NCBI GenBank assembly: GCA_016928165.1 | Contig: JAFGLH010000255.1 | Coordinates: 1 to 39,926 of the forward strand | DNA from: Pirellulales bacterium | Lineage (GTDB): Bacteria; Planctomycetota; Planctomycetia; Pirellulales; Thermoguttaceae | Direction: 5' to 3' | DNA length: 39,926 nt | Part shown: in pieces, positions 16,821 through 26,091 of the stretch | Numbering within the stretch: position 1 is the stretch's first letter | Layout: each line of letters opens with the position of its first letter | Translations under genes and position numbers: made by a program | Notes under the pieces: model-generated | Databases searched by the model: none | What the model was told of the DNA's origin: nothing | What the model saw: the letters and a program-made list of their open reading frames with translations, nothing else

Positions 16821-16922
16821 GGGGTCGGGGATCAGGGGCCAGGGATCAGTCATAGCAGCTACGCTTCCCCATCCTTTGTCCTCTGACTTCCGTCCTCTGA
16901 CCTCTGACCTTTGACCCCTCCC
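16821..16922. repeat. Spacer of degenerate GGGATCAG and CCTCTGAC repeats
   Basis: The rny-ymdB gap begins with a GGGGTCGGGGATCAGG run (with a second GGGATCAG) and ends with several CCTCTGACTT / CCTCTGACC / TTTGACC units. The two halves are roughly inverse complements (GGGGTC at one end, GACCCC at the other), so a loose stem-loop is possible. No coding frame crosses it. Confidence 0.55.
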
Positions 16923-17729
16923 ATGCGAATCCTCTTCATCGGCGACATCGTGGGCAAACCCGGGCGGCACATCTGCACGCAGGCAATCCGCCCGCTGCGC
17001 GTCGAGGAGGAACTCGACCTGGTGGTGGCGAACGGGGAAAACGCGGCGGGTGGGTCGGGAATAACGCCGGTTATCTTTCAGGAATTGATGACTGCCGGCA
17101 TCGACGGGATCACCCTGGGCGACCACGCCTTCCGCCGCCGCGAGGTGTTTTCGATCCTGCAAACCGAGCATCGGCTGGTCCGCCCGGCCAACTATCCGGC
17201 TGCCGCCCCAGGCCACGACCTGATGATCCTCAAGACGCGCAAGAAGATCAACGTGGCGGTGTTCGTCCTCTTGGGCCGGGTGTTCATGCCGCCGATCGAT
17301 TGCCCCTTCGCGGCCGCCGATCGGGTCTTGAAGCAGGTGCCCGGCGACGTGAAGGTCGTGCTGCTCGATTTCCATGCCGAGGCGACCAGCGACAAGCAAC
17401 TAATGGGCCGACACCTGGACGGCCGGGCGTCGGCCGTGCTGGGAACCCATACGCACGTCCCCACGGCCGACGAGCAAATCCTCCCCGGCGGGACGGCCTT
17501 TCAGTGCGACGTGGGCATGACCGGCCCGCACGACAGCATCCTCGGCCGGCGGATCGACCGGGTGATGGAGACCGTTCGCACGTTTCGTCCCACTCATTAC
17601 GAAGTCGCCGGCGGCGACGTCCGCATCAACGGCTCGATCGTCGACGTCGATCCCGAGACCGGCCGGGCAACCGGCATCCGCCGAGTTTGCATCGATCAGA
17701 CCGAAGCCAAGCGGCTCTCCGGCAAATGA
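16923..17729 (+). CDS. ymdB: YmdB-family metallophosphoesterase
   Basis: A dinuclear-metal phosphodiesterase of the YmdB family, known to hydrolyse 2',3'-cyclic nucleotides and thought to act with RNase Y on RNA turnover. Metal-binding motifs are visible in order: FIGDIVGKPGR at the N-terminus, ANGENAAGG, TLGDHAF, LLDFHAEATSDK and LGTHTHVPTAD. An in-frame TTG lies at 16911, but the ATG at 16923 is the likely start because the first beta strand (MRILFIGDIVG) begins there. That gives 268 residues, normal for the family. It follows rny by about 100 bp of repeat-like spacer on the same strand. Confidence 0.93.
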   Translation: MRILFIGDIVGKPGRHICTQAIRPLRVEEELDLVVANGENAAGGSGITPVIFQELMTAGIDGITLGDHAFRRREVFSILQTEHRLVRPANYPAAAPGHDLMILKTRKKINVAVFVLLGRVFMPPIDCPFAAADRVLKQVPGDVKVVLLDFHAEATSDKQLMGRHLDGRASAVLGTHTHVPTADEQILPGGTAFQCDVGMTGPHDSILGRRIDRVMETVRTFRPTHYEVAGGDVRINGSIVDVDPETGRATGIRRVCIDQTEAKRLSGK

Positions 17730-17769
17730 CCAACTAGCGGCTCTGGGTTAAACGAAGCAAGCGAGAATA

Positions 17770-17796
17770 TTGCATGTTGTCCGTATTTGTTATAAT
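17770..17796 (+). promoter_or_regulatory. Extended -10 promoter for the GH31 gene
   Basis: A perfect TATAAT (17791-17796) is preceded by TGT, making an extended -10 (TGnTATAAT). A weak -35 (TTGCAT at 17770) lies 15 nt upstream. The gene starts at 17866, which implies a leader of about 60 nt. Confidence 0.55.
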
Positions 17797-17865
17797 GCGG
17801 GTCTCCCTCCTGAAGTTTCACGCCGCTTTTACAGCACGCTTTCACACGCAACCCGCGAGGCCGCC

Positions 17866-20034
17866 ATGTACTTGCGATTCTTCACCGCCGGATTGTTTCT
17901 CGTGATCTGTTTGTTTCCTTCCCACGGCGAATCGGCGACGGCCGCTGGTCAACGGTGCACGCGGGTCGCGCCGGGGGTATGGCGGGTGCGATTCGGGCAG
18001 CCGGAGGAGTTAACCCCGATCAAGTTTCAAGAACATCCGCCGCGATTGGAGGCAATGGAAAAGTTGCAGCCCGTCGGAAAAATTCCGATCGATCCGGCCG
18101 ACATTGGATTCAGCACGAGCGGGCGCGGCGCGGCGTTGAAAGTGCCCATGACCGAGAACGAGCGTTTCTACGGCCTCGGCATGAACCTGCGAGTCTTCCG
18201 GCTAAAAGGGAAGAAAATCGTCCGCGTTAGCGACAATCAGACCACGGACTTGGGTGATTCCCACGCCCCCGCCCCGATCTATGTATCGAGCAGAGGATAC
18301 GGCGTACTGGTGGACACCGCTCGATGCGCCTCGTTTTATTTCGGCAACCTCAGCGCCAATCGCGACTCCGCGGCCGACGAGAAAGAATCACGCGACCGGA
18401 AAATAGCCGACGGCGTCGAGGAGCTTTACCGCCCGCGCGGTCCGGGATCGATGTTCGTCGGCGTCGACGTGCCGGCGGCCCGCGGTGTTGATCTATTCAT
18501 TTTCGCCGGGCCGGACTTGCGGCAAGCGGTGCAGCGATATAATCTCTTCTCCGGCGGCGGATTCGTGCCGCCGATGTGGGGATTGGGCGTTTGGTATCGG
18601 GCATCCGCCAAGCTCGATCAGGCAAGCGTGATGAATTTTCTCCGCGAGTTCCGCGAGCGGCATATCCCTTGCGACGTTTTCGGCCTCGAGCCGGGCTGGC
18701 ATTCGGGCTGTTATCCTTGCACCTTCGCGTGGAGCAAAATGTTTCCCGATCCAGATGGCTTGTTGGGCGAGACAAAACAGTTGGGCTATAAACTCAATCT
18801 TTGGGAACACGCCTTCACTCGCGGCGACTCGCCGCTGTACAAGCCGTTGCTCTCCTGGAGCGGCGATTTCAAGGTGTGGGGAGGGTTGACGCCCGACTTC
18901 GCCACCGCAGAGGGACGAAAAATCTTTTCCGATTACCACGCGAAAAACTTCGTCGACAAAGGGGTCAGCGGTTTCAAGCTGGACGAATGCGATCACCAAC
19001 CGCTCAGTTCTACGCCCTGGTCGTTTCCGGAACATTCGCGGTTCCCGTCGGGATTGGATGGTGAGCAGATGCACCTGCTGTTCGGGCCGTTGTATCAACG
19101 GACAATCTCCTCGATTTACCGCGACCGCAACCAACGCACATTCGGATTGGTCCGTTCCTCCGGTCCGTTGGCCGCCCCGCTGCCGTTCGCCTTGTACAGC
19201 GACGCCTACGATCATCGGGATTACGTCCGGGCGATAGCCACCTCGGGCTTCGCCGGGGTTTTGTGGTGCCCCGAGATTCGCGCCGCCGGCTCGGTCGAGG
19301 AGCTTTATCGGCGTTTGCAAACCAGCGTATTTTCGGCCGTCACGCAAGTGGACTGCTGGTTCTTGAAAAATCCCGTCTGGAAGCAGATCAACAAAGAACT
19401 CAACAACGAAGACAAGTTCATGGACGACTGGCAACGGACCGAAGCGGTCTGCCGCAACTTGCTCGAGCTGCGCATGAGTCTGTTGCCGTATCTATACTCC
19501 GCTTACGCCGATTACCATAATTCGGGCGTCCCGCCTACTCGCGCGCTAGTGATGGATTATCCCGACGATCCGGCCGTCGCCGATTTGGACGATCAATACA
19601 TGTTCGGCCCGTCGCTGATGGTCGCACCCTTGTTCGCCGGCGAGAAGCAGCGGACCGTTTATTTGCCGAAAGGCGACTGGTACGATTTTTGGACCGGCGA
19701 AAAACACGTCGGCGGAAGGAAGATTGAGGTTTCCAAGCCGGTCGATCAGATACCAGTGTTCGTCAAGGGCGGTACGCTCCTTCCGTTGGCCAAGCCGGTG
19801 GAATACGTTTCGCTGGATACGTGTTTCGATATTGAGGTGCGTGTGTTCGGCTCGGCGCCGAAGAGTTTTGTCCTTTACGAGGACGACGGGACGACGTTCG
19901 ATTTTGAGAAGGGCCGTCAAAACCTATGGGAATTATCTTGGGACGGGAAAAGCGGCTCGGTCCGAAAGACCAGCCGCTTCGACGGTCCGACTCGTTATAA
20001 AATCGTCGGGTGGAAAAGGGCGGGCGAACAGTAG
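17866..20034 (+). CDS. Secreted glycoside hydrolase family 31 (alpha-glucosidase/alpha-xylosidase type)
   Basis: A GH31 enzyme of 722 residues, predicted to act outside the cytoplasm. The chosen ATG (17866, with GAGG just upstream) starts a classic signal peptide: a hydrophobic stretch FFTAGLFLVICLF, then a small-residue cleavage region. The (beta/alpha)8 barrel follows the galactose-mutarotase-like N-terminal domain (ERFYGLGMNLRVF). The catalytic nucleophile is Asp373 in GFKLDECD. The acid/base aspartate probably lies in ALYSDAYDHRDY (Asp446 region). The C-terminal beta domains include the usual QYMFGPSLMVAPLF and WYDFWTGEKHVGG segments. It removes alpha-linked glucose, xylose or related sugars from oligosaccharides; the linkage is not decided here. 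It stands alone, with its own promoter. Confidence 0.92.
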   Translation: MYLRFFTAGLFLVICLFPSHGESATAAGQRCTRVAPGVWRVRFGQPEELTPIKFQEHPPRLEAMEKLQPVGKIPIDPADIGFSTSGRGAALKVPMTENERFYGLGMNLRVFRLKGKKIVRVSDNQTTDLGDSHAPAPIYVSSRGYGVLVDTARCASFYFGNLSANRDSAADEKESRDRKIADGVEELYRPRGPGSMFVGVDVPAARGVDLFIFAGPDLRQAVQRYNLFSGGGFVPPMWGLGVWYRASAKLDQASVMNFLREFRERHIPCDVFGLEPGWHSGCYPCTFAWSKMFPDPDGLLGETKQLGYKLNLWEHAFTRGDSPLYKPLLSWSGDFKVWGGLTPDFATAEGRKIFSDYHAKNFVDKGVSGFKLDECDHQPLSSTPWSFPEHSRFPSGLDGEQMHLLFGPLYQRTISSIYRDRNQRTFGLVRSSGPLAAPLPFALYSDAYDHRDYVRAIATSGFAGVLWCPEIRAAGSVEELYRRLQTSVFSAVTQVDCWFLKNPVWKQINKELNNEDKFMDDWQRTEAVCRNLLELRMSLLPYLYSAYADYHNSGVPPTRALVMDYPDDPAVADLDDQYMFGPSLMVAPLFAGEKQRTVYLPKGDWYDFWTGEKHVGGRKIEVSKPVDQIPVFVKGGTLLPLAKPVEYVSLDTCFDIEVRVFGSAPKSFVLYEDDGTTFDFEKGRQNLWELSWDGKSGSVRKTSRFDGPTRYKIVGWKRAGEQ

Positions 20035-20045
20035 GAATCGGTGCT

Positions 20046-20276
20046 TTAATTACTCCATTGCTCTGTCGTGACGGTGTCGGCGTCCGCTTCGACGTGGTGG
20101 ATCGGTATGCGACGGTTTCCCTATTCTCAAAGAAACTCGTTTGTGGAAAGACCGGCTATGGCCGCGGCTTGCCCCAGGGTGACTCGGTTGTCCAAAAACA
20201 TCCCTAAAGCGAGATGTAGTTTAAGATCTTCGGGGGTGAATTGTCGTTCAATTTCTTCGGGCAGCGTGAGAGTCAC
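20046..20276 (-). pseudogene. UPF0175 antitoxin-like gene with two internal stop codons
   Basis: A GTG at 20276, with AGGAG 7 nt upstream, opens a frame that reads as UPF0175: LPEEIERQFTPEDLKLHLA, then the signature VTLGQAAAIAGLSTNEFL. It stops at TGA (20129-20127) after 49 residues. In the same frame the missing end continues past a second stop (TAG, 20123-20121) as GNRRIPIHHVEADADTV, the normal C-terminus of this family, to a TAA at 20046. Two substitutions, for example CGA to TGA and TTG to TAG, account for the damage. UPF0175 proteins usually pair with a PIN-domain DUF3368 toxin, which is not here: the next gene downstream is the GH31 gene, 11 bp away. A 49-residue truncated form could still be made. 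Confidence 0.75.
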
Positions 20277-20339
20277 GGCAGGACTCCTATAGAGGGAGAG
20301 CTATATAATTATACTTCCCAGGGCGATTGCACCATAACT

Positions 20340-21418
20340 TACTGTTCGAATAGGATTTATGCAAGGTATTCGTCGTCCCAAACGGCGGCGAGGCGTTTGT
20401 TCTTGACGCCGATCTTGAGCGCATGATTATTTTTCAACAGGCTCAGGGCCATGCGGCGAAGGGTGCTGAAATTGGCGTCGGCATTCCCCCCGACGCAAAC
20501 GGCATTGATCCTCTTGGAACGTCACGTCGATAGGATCGCGTTGCCTCGCGGCCATACCCGCGTCGTAACCATTCACGGGCCGGGGACTGGCTCATTTTAT
20601 CGTCCTTTCAAGGGCGAAAAATGTGCCTGTCCCCTTCACCGCCGAGGGGGACAGTCCCATTTTCGCGGTAAAGCGCGAAAATCGGGACAGTCCCCTGTGA
20701 ACGGTTACCCCGCGTCGCGGGTCTGGTGACGATTGGGCGTAACGCGGGTGGCCGTGGACGGGCTTTGATCCAGAAACAGCCACTCGATTTCTTCGTACAG
20801 CGTCCGCTGGTTCTCTTTCACCGCCAAGACATAATCGGCCTTGCGTCGAGGATCGCTCGGGCAATCTCCGTTTGACAACCCATCGCGTCGATCGCTACCA
20901 AAGAGCCCGCCAATGCCGGCATTTTAAGGAGTTTTGGAATCGCGGTGATCTCGTTGCTCTTTTCATCGACGACCGTTTGCCCGAGGCTGATGTGATTGGC
21001 GGTTGCCCACGCGCTGACCATGTGAATGGCCGGTTTGCCCGTGGCGGCGTCGATACTTCGGCGCAGCGTCTTGCCGTCGATGGCGACGATCTGGCCCGCC
21101 GTGATTTCGTGCAGGGCGGAAATCCAATTCAAGAGACACGCCTCAAACTCGGCGGGCTTGATCGCGGCCAACACGGAGTCGAAGCGTTCGTGCGAGGGGA
21201 TGCCGCTGCTGAGGTTGAGAAACTGCGACAGCCACTTTCGCTTCTTGCGGCCGAAGTGCGCGATGGAGACAAAAACATCCGCCCCGCAAATCACGGCGCA
21301 GATGGCAATGGTGACGATGTTGATCAGCGGATAGATGACATTGCGTCGTCGCGGATCGTTCAGTTTCGTTCAGTTCAACAAAATGGTCCTGAATGCGGGC
21401 GGAGAGTTTTTTGGGCAT
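20340..21418 (-). pseudogene. Broken ISAs1-family transposase
   Basis: Starting at ATG 21418 (MPKKLSARIQDHFVELN), the frame breaks at an exact 10-bp tandem duplication (21356-21375). Removing one copy restores the family's DPRRRNVIYPLINIVTIAICAVICGAD sequence in two parts. The main block (21294-20847) has the ISAs1 DDE features VAIDGKTLRRSIDA, HMVSAWA and LVAIDAMGCQTEIA. A 1-nt deletion near 20845 shifts the frame into ADYVLAVKENQRTLYEEIEW. At NRHQTRDAG a region of roughly 75-85 residues is missing and a MITE has entered. The C-terminus resumes as DVTFQEDQCRLRRG and, after an extra G in a G6 run near 20490, as NADANFSTLRRMALSLLK. Clearly inactive. Confidence 0.85.
20565..20708. mobile_element. 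144-bp MITE with 12-bp terminal inverted repeats and 8-bp target duplication
   Basis: The terminal repeats are GTAACCATTCAC (20565-20576) and GTGAACGGTTAC (20697-20708), inverse complements at 11 of 12 positions. They are flanked by an exact direct repeat CCCGCGTC (20557-20564 and 20709-20716). Inside are two hairpins: 20582-20602 with 20614-20634 (GGGGACTGGCTC/ GTGCCTGTCCCC) and 20646-20667 with 20674-20695 (GGGGACAGTCCC/GGGACAGTCCCC). No protein is encoded. It lies inside the transposase pseudogene. Confidence 0.8.
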
Positions 21419-21621
21419 GGCTAACATCCGTGGCAGCCGAGATTCGCCCGTCGGCGCCAGCGTGGCAGAATCGGCGAATCGCAATGCCTTATTCATGCCA
21501 TATTACCCAATATGATGCTATCGCCCTGGACGGAACCCTTGCATGCAACTTGCGTTGAAGATGACACATTTATGCCTCCCCTACGCGGAACGGTCATTAG
21601 CGGAACACATTTCAGCAGTGT

Positions 21622-22476
21622 TTATACGCTTGGAGAGGCCGCGTTAAGCGCGGGTTGATAATAGGTTCCCCGGCAATAATGGCGTGGGATGAATCGCGGT
21701 CCCAGATCGGTAAGGCATTCCGAAGAGCCGACTAACAGGCAACCGTCCGGGGCGAGTTGTTCGGTCAGACGAAAGAACAGATCGCGCCGCGCCTGGGAAT
21801 CGAAATATATCGCCACGTTGCGGCAGAAGATTACGTCGAAGCACCCCAAATCGTTGAACGGCAGGAGAAGATTACGATGGGCGAAGGCAACCATCGCCCT
21901 TAATTCATCCTTGATCTTCCATTTGCCGGCGGTTTTCTTTATGAAGTATTTTTCCAACAGATCGGGCTTCATTCCACGTTGGATTTCATGTTCCGAGAAT
22001 TCCCCGATGCTGGCTTGGCGGATGGCGGCGTTCGAGATGTCAATTCCCATCACGTTAACGTCCCATAGCGCCGAGTCCGAAATGGCTTCACGGATGGTCA
22101 TCGCAATGCTATAGGCTTCCTGGCCGGTGCTGCACGCGGCCGAGAGGATGCGCAGACGTCGTGCGCGCGTCGTGCCGGCCCGGGCATCTATCAGATCGGG
22201 AAGGATTTTATAATGCAATATATCGAAGGGGGATACATCGCGGAAGAAGAGCGTTTCCTTGGTGGTGATGGCGTCGATAATCGCGGTTTGGATGGCCTTG
22301 TTCTCCGCGGACCGTGCTTTGTACGCGAGTTCGGAGAAGCTTGCGCAGCCGGCGTTTCGGACGATGTCGCCCAAGCGGCTTTCTATAAGATATCCTTTGG
22401 ATTCGTCCAGTTGGAGACCGCAAAGGTCATGTACGAGCCGGGATATCGCCGAAATGTCGCCATCTGCTACCAGCAA
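21622..22476 (-). CDS. cheR: CheR chemotaxis receptor methyltransferase
   Basis: An S-adenosylmethionine-dependent methyltransferase that methylates glutamates of chemoreceptors. The N-terminal helical domain (ISRLVHDLCGLQLDESKGYLIESRL) is followed by the TKETLFFRD segment and the cofactor site LRILSAACSTGQEAYSIAM. Then come MGIDISNAAIRQA and FDVIFCRNVAIYF, all as in CheR. Length is 284 residues. No ATG fits; a TTG at 22476 with AAGGA about 10 nt before it is the likely start. The first 50 nt therefore overlap the end of cheB, suggesting coupled translation. It is the last gene of the chemotaxis cluster, about 90 bp from the ISAs1 remnant. Confidence 0.92.
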   Translation of the reverse strand: MLVADGDISAISRLVHDLCGLQLDESKGYLIESRLGDIVRNAGCASFSELAYKARSAENKAIQTAIIDAITTKETLFFRDVSPFDILHYKILPDLIDARAGTTRARRLRILSAACSTGQEAYSIAMTIREAISDSALWDVNVMGIDISNAAIRQASIGEFSEHEIQRGMKPDLLEKYFIKKTAGKWKIKDELRAMVAFAHRNLLLPFNDLGCFDVIFCRNVAIYFDSQARRDLFFRLTEQLAPDGCLLVGSSECLTDLGPRFIPRHYCRGTYYQPALNAASPSV

Positions 22477-23590
22477 GATAACGTTTTCCTTGCCCTACTA
22501 GTTTGACAATTTCGTCGGCCATCTCTTCCAAAGAGACGGCCTTGGCAATGCCTTCGATAATAGGTTCCCGCGGCATGCCAAAGACCACGCAACTGGCTTC
22601 ATCCTGGGCGATGATCGGCGCGCCGAGCCGATGCAAGAGCCGACACCCGGCCGCGCCGTCGTTGCCCATGCCGGTCATAACAACTCCGACGGCCCTATTG
22701 CCATAAACGTTCGCCACCGAGCGGAAAAGATAATCGACCGACGGCAGGCAACTGTTTTCGGGCGGATCGTCCGTGATTCTAACCACGGGAGATTCATCCA
22801 TTATCTCCACCTTCATTTGTTTTCCCCCGGGAGCGATAAGGACCGTACCCGGCTCGACCGGCTGGCCGTCTTTGGCTTCATATACATGCAAGGCGCAACG
22901 GCCGTCGAGATCGTGTGCCAGCGAACGGGTAAACATTGGAGGCATGTGTTGCACCAACAACACCGGCGCCGCGAGATCGGCGGGGAGTCGGGGCAACATG
23001 TGCGACAGCGCTTGGGGGCCTCCGGTGGAAATCCCGAGAGCCACGACTTCCCTCTCGTTTAATCCATGCAAATCCTCGATTGTCGCGGCCAAGATATTTT
23101 TCACATCTTCGGAAGTTTGTATGCGACTCGGAGGAGGAACATGCGTTTCCAACCTTGTGTGCGGTTGGGCATGGAGAATGGAACGGATTTCGCGGGCGCG
23201 AGAAAATGCTTCAATCCTTAGCATGAGTTGCCTTCGCAACATTGCGATGTTTGCCTCGAAACTGCCTTCGCACGGCTTGACGACGAAATCGAACGCCCCC
23301 ATTTTAAGCGCTTCCAACGTCACATCCGCGCCGTCCGTGGTAAAGGCGCTCAGCATGATTACGCCCACGTCGGCGCCGGATTCGCGCAAGCGCCGGAGCA
23401 CTTCCAATCCGTCCACGTCCGGCATTTCCAGATCGAGGGTCATTAAATCGGGCTTGAGCGACTCGACCTTCTGGAGCGCGATATTTCCGTCCGCCGCTGC
23501 GCCGACGACCTCTACGCCGGCGATGCCGTTTAGAATTTCGGCAACGATTCTACGGTAAGTGACGGTATCGTCTACAACGAGCACTCGCAT
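22427..23590 (-). CDS. cheB: CheB receptor methylesterase with receiver domain
   Basis: A two-domain response regulator that removes methyl groups (and deamidates glutamines) on chemoreceptors after phosphorylation by CheA. The receiver domain has the acidic pair VDD and phospho-acceptor Asp53 in TLDLEMPDVDG. The catalytic domain carries the Ser-His-Asp triad of the family: GISTGGPQ, VQHMPPMF and GMGNDGAAG. Length is 387 residues. The C-terminus runs some 17 residues past the usual end and overlaps cheR by 50 nt. GGAGA lies upstream of the ATG. A gap of about 190 bp separates it from the chemoreceptor gene upstream; nothing else was recognised in that gap. Confidence 0.95.
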   Translation of the reverse strand: MRVLVVDDTVTYRRIVAEILNGIAGVEVVGAAADGNIALQKVESLKPDLMTLDLEMPDVDGLEVLRRLRESGADVGVIMLSAFTTDGADVTLEALKMGAFDFVVKPCEGSFEANIAMLRRQLMLRIEAFSRAREIRSILHAQPHTRLETHVPPPSRIQTSEDVKNILAATIEDLHGLNEREVVALGISTGGPQALSHMLPRLPADLAAPVLLVQHMPPMFTRSLAHDLDGRCALHVYEAKDGQPVEPGTVLIAPGGKQMKVEIMDESPVVRITDDPPENSCLPSVDYLFRSVANVYGNRAVGVVMTGMGNDGAAGCRLLHRLGAPIIAQDEASCVVFGMPREPIIEGIAKAVSLEEMADEIVKLVGQGKRYLAGSRWRHFGDIPART

Positions 23591-23778
23591 ACTGAAGTCG
23601 TCTCCACAGCGCTGTATTGCCGCGAGTCTGTTTCTTTATTTGAACGCGGTGGGAAAGCCAAACACCGAAGGAGTTCCTTCCCCCTCCGAAAAAGAGGCGC
23701 GGGAGGACGGCATCAGGCGGTGCGTCCTGATTCCCGGCCGCTATTCCGGAGGGAAAAGGGATGGTGTTCTTCCGCGTA

Positions 23779-25989
23779 TTACGTACTCATGTGAAATTGC
23801 CCCACCAGTGACTGAAGTTGGCCGGCCACGTCGGTAAGCTTTCCGCTGGCGCTTTGAGTGATCGTGGCGCCTTCGGCCGTTTGTTTTGCCGCCTGGTCCA
23901 CTTGCACGATGTTGCGGGTGATTTCCTTGGTGACGTTAGCCGTTTCGGCGACTCCCTTAGCCACGGTTTCAGCCGCCGTTGCCGTTTGAGCGATGTTGCG
24001 AGCGATCTCCTTGGTGGTGATGCTTTGCTCTTCGACGGCGGAGGCGATTACCCGCGAAACTTCGTTGACCTTCTTGATTACTTCGTCGATTTCACCGATC
24101 GACTGGACGACGTGTCCCGTCGAGTTTTGGATTCCCACGATCCGTTGACGGATATCCTCGGTGGCGGCGCCGGTTTGGCGGGCCAGTTCCTTGACTTCCG
24201 TGGCGACGACGGCGAAGCCCTTGCCGGCGTCTCCGGCCCGTGCGGCCTCGATCGTGGCGTTCAGCGCCAACAGGTTGGTCTGTTCGGCAATGTCTTGAAT
24301 GACCTCGATGACCTTGCCGATTTCGCCGGCCGCGAGACCCAATTCGGCGATCTTGTCGTTGCCGGTCTTGGTCAGGTCGGCGGCGGTGCCGGCGACGGAG
24401 GCCGCCTGCTCGGCGCTTCGGGCCACCTCGCTGATGCTGGCCGTAAGCTCCTCGACGGCGGAAGCGACCGTTTTGACGTTGCTGGACATCTGTTCGGACG
24501 ACGCCGCCATGTTGGTCATGTTCGTGGACATTTCCTCGGCGGCGGCGGCCACCGTGGCCGATTGGTTGGTGGCTTCCTCGGCCCCGCTGGCCAATTGCGA
24601 GGCCGTGGCCGATAGACTGTTGGACGACGACGACAACTCGCTGGCGTTTCCGGCGATGTTGCGAATCATGCCCTGCATCTTATCCAGGAACATGTTGAAC
24701 CATCGGCCCAGATCGCCGATTTCATCCTTGCCGGTCACGTCGAGTCTTGTCGTCAAGTCGCCTTCGCCTTGTGCGATGCCTTTCAGTTCGTTTGTTACGA
24801 TCGCTAGCGGCTGAGTGATCCTGGTGGCGATCAGCAGCGAAATGATTCCCACCACAAAAAATACAACTAGTCCGCCGGCAATGCTCCAAAAGACCAAGGA
24901 GTTGATCGCACTGCGCGTTTGGGTCACGGCATCGCGGTAGTCATCCTCATAGGCGCCCGCGCCAATTACCCAATTCCAGGCGGGAAAATGGGTATAGGCG
25001 GTGATTTTGTCGCGGGGGCGAGTTTCTCCCTTGTTTTGCCAGGGGTAGTGAATCACCTTGCATTCTCCCGGCGGGGTGGCGACTGCATTGTTGATAATCG
25101 CTTGGATGAATTTGTTGCCGCTGGCGTCCGTGGAATCCCAGATGTTTTCGCCGTCGCGTTCGCCCTTGTACGAAATGACGTACGATCCCTTGTTATCGCC
25201 GGCGGCTCCCAGGATGTAGACGTATCCGGTCTTGCCGACCACCATGTCAATAATGGCTTGCCGCAGTTCGGGGCATTCCCCTTCCTTTATTCCCACGTAC
25301 AAGGCGCCGACGACTTTCTTCTCGGCGTCGAATATAGGTTCGTAAGCGGTCCAGCACCAGCCGTCCACCACGAACGCTCGACCCTTGAACGTCTCTCCGC
25401 GAAGCAGCGCCGAAATGACGGGGTTCGGTTTTCCATCCGGATTCACGGCGGGAATATAAGTGCCGACCGCCCTGACGCCGTTCGCGTCTTTAACCGAGGT
25501 GCTGACGCGCAGCATGTCGCCGGCGTCGTTGATCCGCTGAAATATCGTACAGGTGTCTCCGTCAGTCTGTGCGGTTACCGTGTCGACGAAGGAATGCGCC
25601 TGTTTGTTGTCCGTTTTTTGACCGATTCGCTGCTTGCCGACCAGTAGGTTCGGCAGGTTCACTTCCCGGTCCTGCTTGGTATACTGGTTTTGCGCTATCC
25701 AGGACGTTTTTTCCTCGGCCAGCGACAGAGTTCCTCGACTCTCGAACAGCGCCCTGGCCATGCGCAGATCGCTGAGCAGCTTCTTATTGATCGTTTGATT
25801 GTATACGGTCAACATTTTATAGACGTCGGTGGCCGCCGTCTTCAGTCCTTTTTCGGCCTCTTGATTCATGACGGTCAAGATTTCGTTTGTTATGTAAGTC
25901 TTTCTGACCGCGATAAAACCGACGATCAGCAGCGCCGTCAGCGCCGTGCCCGAAACGCTCAAGGCAAGAATCTTTGTCCTGACTTTCAT
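23779..25989 (-). CDS. Methyl-accepting chemotaxis protein with Cache sensor
   Basis: A 736-residue transmembrane chemoreceptor. An N-terminal membrane segment ([19 protein letters not shown]) leads into a large periplasmic region of about 340 residues. Features such as [10 protein letters not shown] and [17 protein letters not shown] fit a Cache_3/Cache_2-type small-molecule sensor. The second membrane segment ([24 protein letters not shown]) is followed by a HAMP domain and a long helical signalling domain. Its hairpin tip, [18 protein letters not shown], is the near-invariant CheA/CheW contact. The C-terminus lacks a CheR-binding pentapeptide. GAGGAG stands 9 nt before the ATG. It sits inside the che cluster, so it probably signals to this CheA. 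The ligand is unknown. Confidence 0.95.
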   Translation of the reverse strand: MKVRTKILALSVSGTALTALLIVGFIAVRKTYITNEILTVMNQEAEKGLKTAATDVYKMLTVYNQTINKKLLSDLRMARALFESRGTLSLAEEKTSWIAQNQYTKQDREVNLPNLLVGKQRIGQKTDNKQAHSFVDTVTAQTDGDTCTIFQRINDAGDMLRVSTSVKDANGVRAVGTYIPAVNPDGKPNPVISALLRGETFKGRAFVVDGWCWTAYEPIFDAEKKVVGALYVGIKEGECPELRQAIIDMVVGKTGYVYILGAAGDNKGSYVISYKGERDGENIWDSTDASGNKFIQAIINNAVATPPGECKVIHYPWQNKGETRPRDKITAYTHFPAWNWVIGAGAYEDDYRDAVTQTRSAINSLVFWSIAGGLVVFFVVGIISLLIATRITQPLAIVTNELKGIAQGEGDLTTRLDVTGKDEIGDLGRWFNMFLDKMQGMIRNIAGNASELSSSSNSLSATASQLASGAEEATNQSATVAAAAEEMSTNMTNMAASSEQMSSNVKTVASAVEELTASISEVARSAEQAASVAGTAADLTKTGNDKIAELGLAAGEIGKVIEVIQDIAEQTNLLALNATIEAARAGDAGKGFAVVATEVKELARQTGAATEDIRQRIVGIQNSTGHVVQSIGEIDEVIKKVNEVSRVIASAVEEQSITTKEIARNIAQTATAAETVAKGVAETANVTKEITRNIVQVDQAAKQTAEGATITQSASGKLTDVAGQLQSLVGQFHMST

Positions 25990-26091
25990 CTTGATATTCT
26001 CCTCGAAGATAGTGAAATGTTGGTTGCAAACTACGATAATTACGAAATATGCGGCGACATTGACCGCAATATGACATTCTCTCGGCGTCCC

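Larger units (their letters stand above)
20318..21529 (-). mobile_element. Degenerate ISAs1-family insertion sequence
   Basis: The ends are imperfect inverted repeats: CCAGGGCGATTGCACCATA at 20318-20336 and CCAGGGCGATAGCATCATA on the minus strand from 21529. The distance of about 1.2 kb fits an ISAs1 element even with an inserted 144-bp MITE, because part of the transposase gene is missing. No clear target duplication is visible. It sits between the antitoxin pseudogene and the cheR end. Confidence 0.75.

Noticed and set aside
14547-17399. A 950-codon open frame on the minus strand
   Set aside because: It runs antisense to rny and ymdB, which have clear family motifs. Its composition (rich in Gln, His, Val, Ala, Arg) is that of a high-GC shadow frame, and no domain was recognised.
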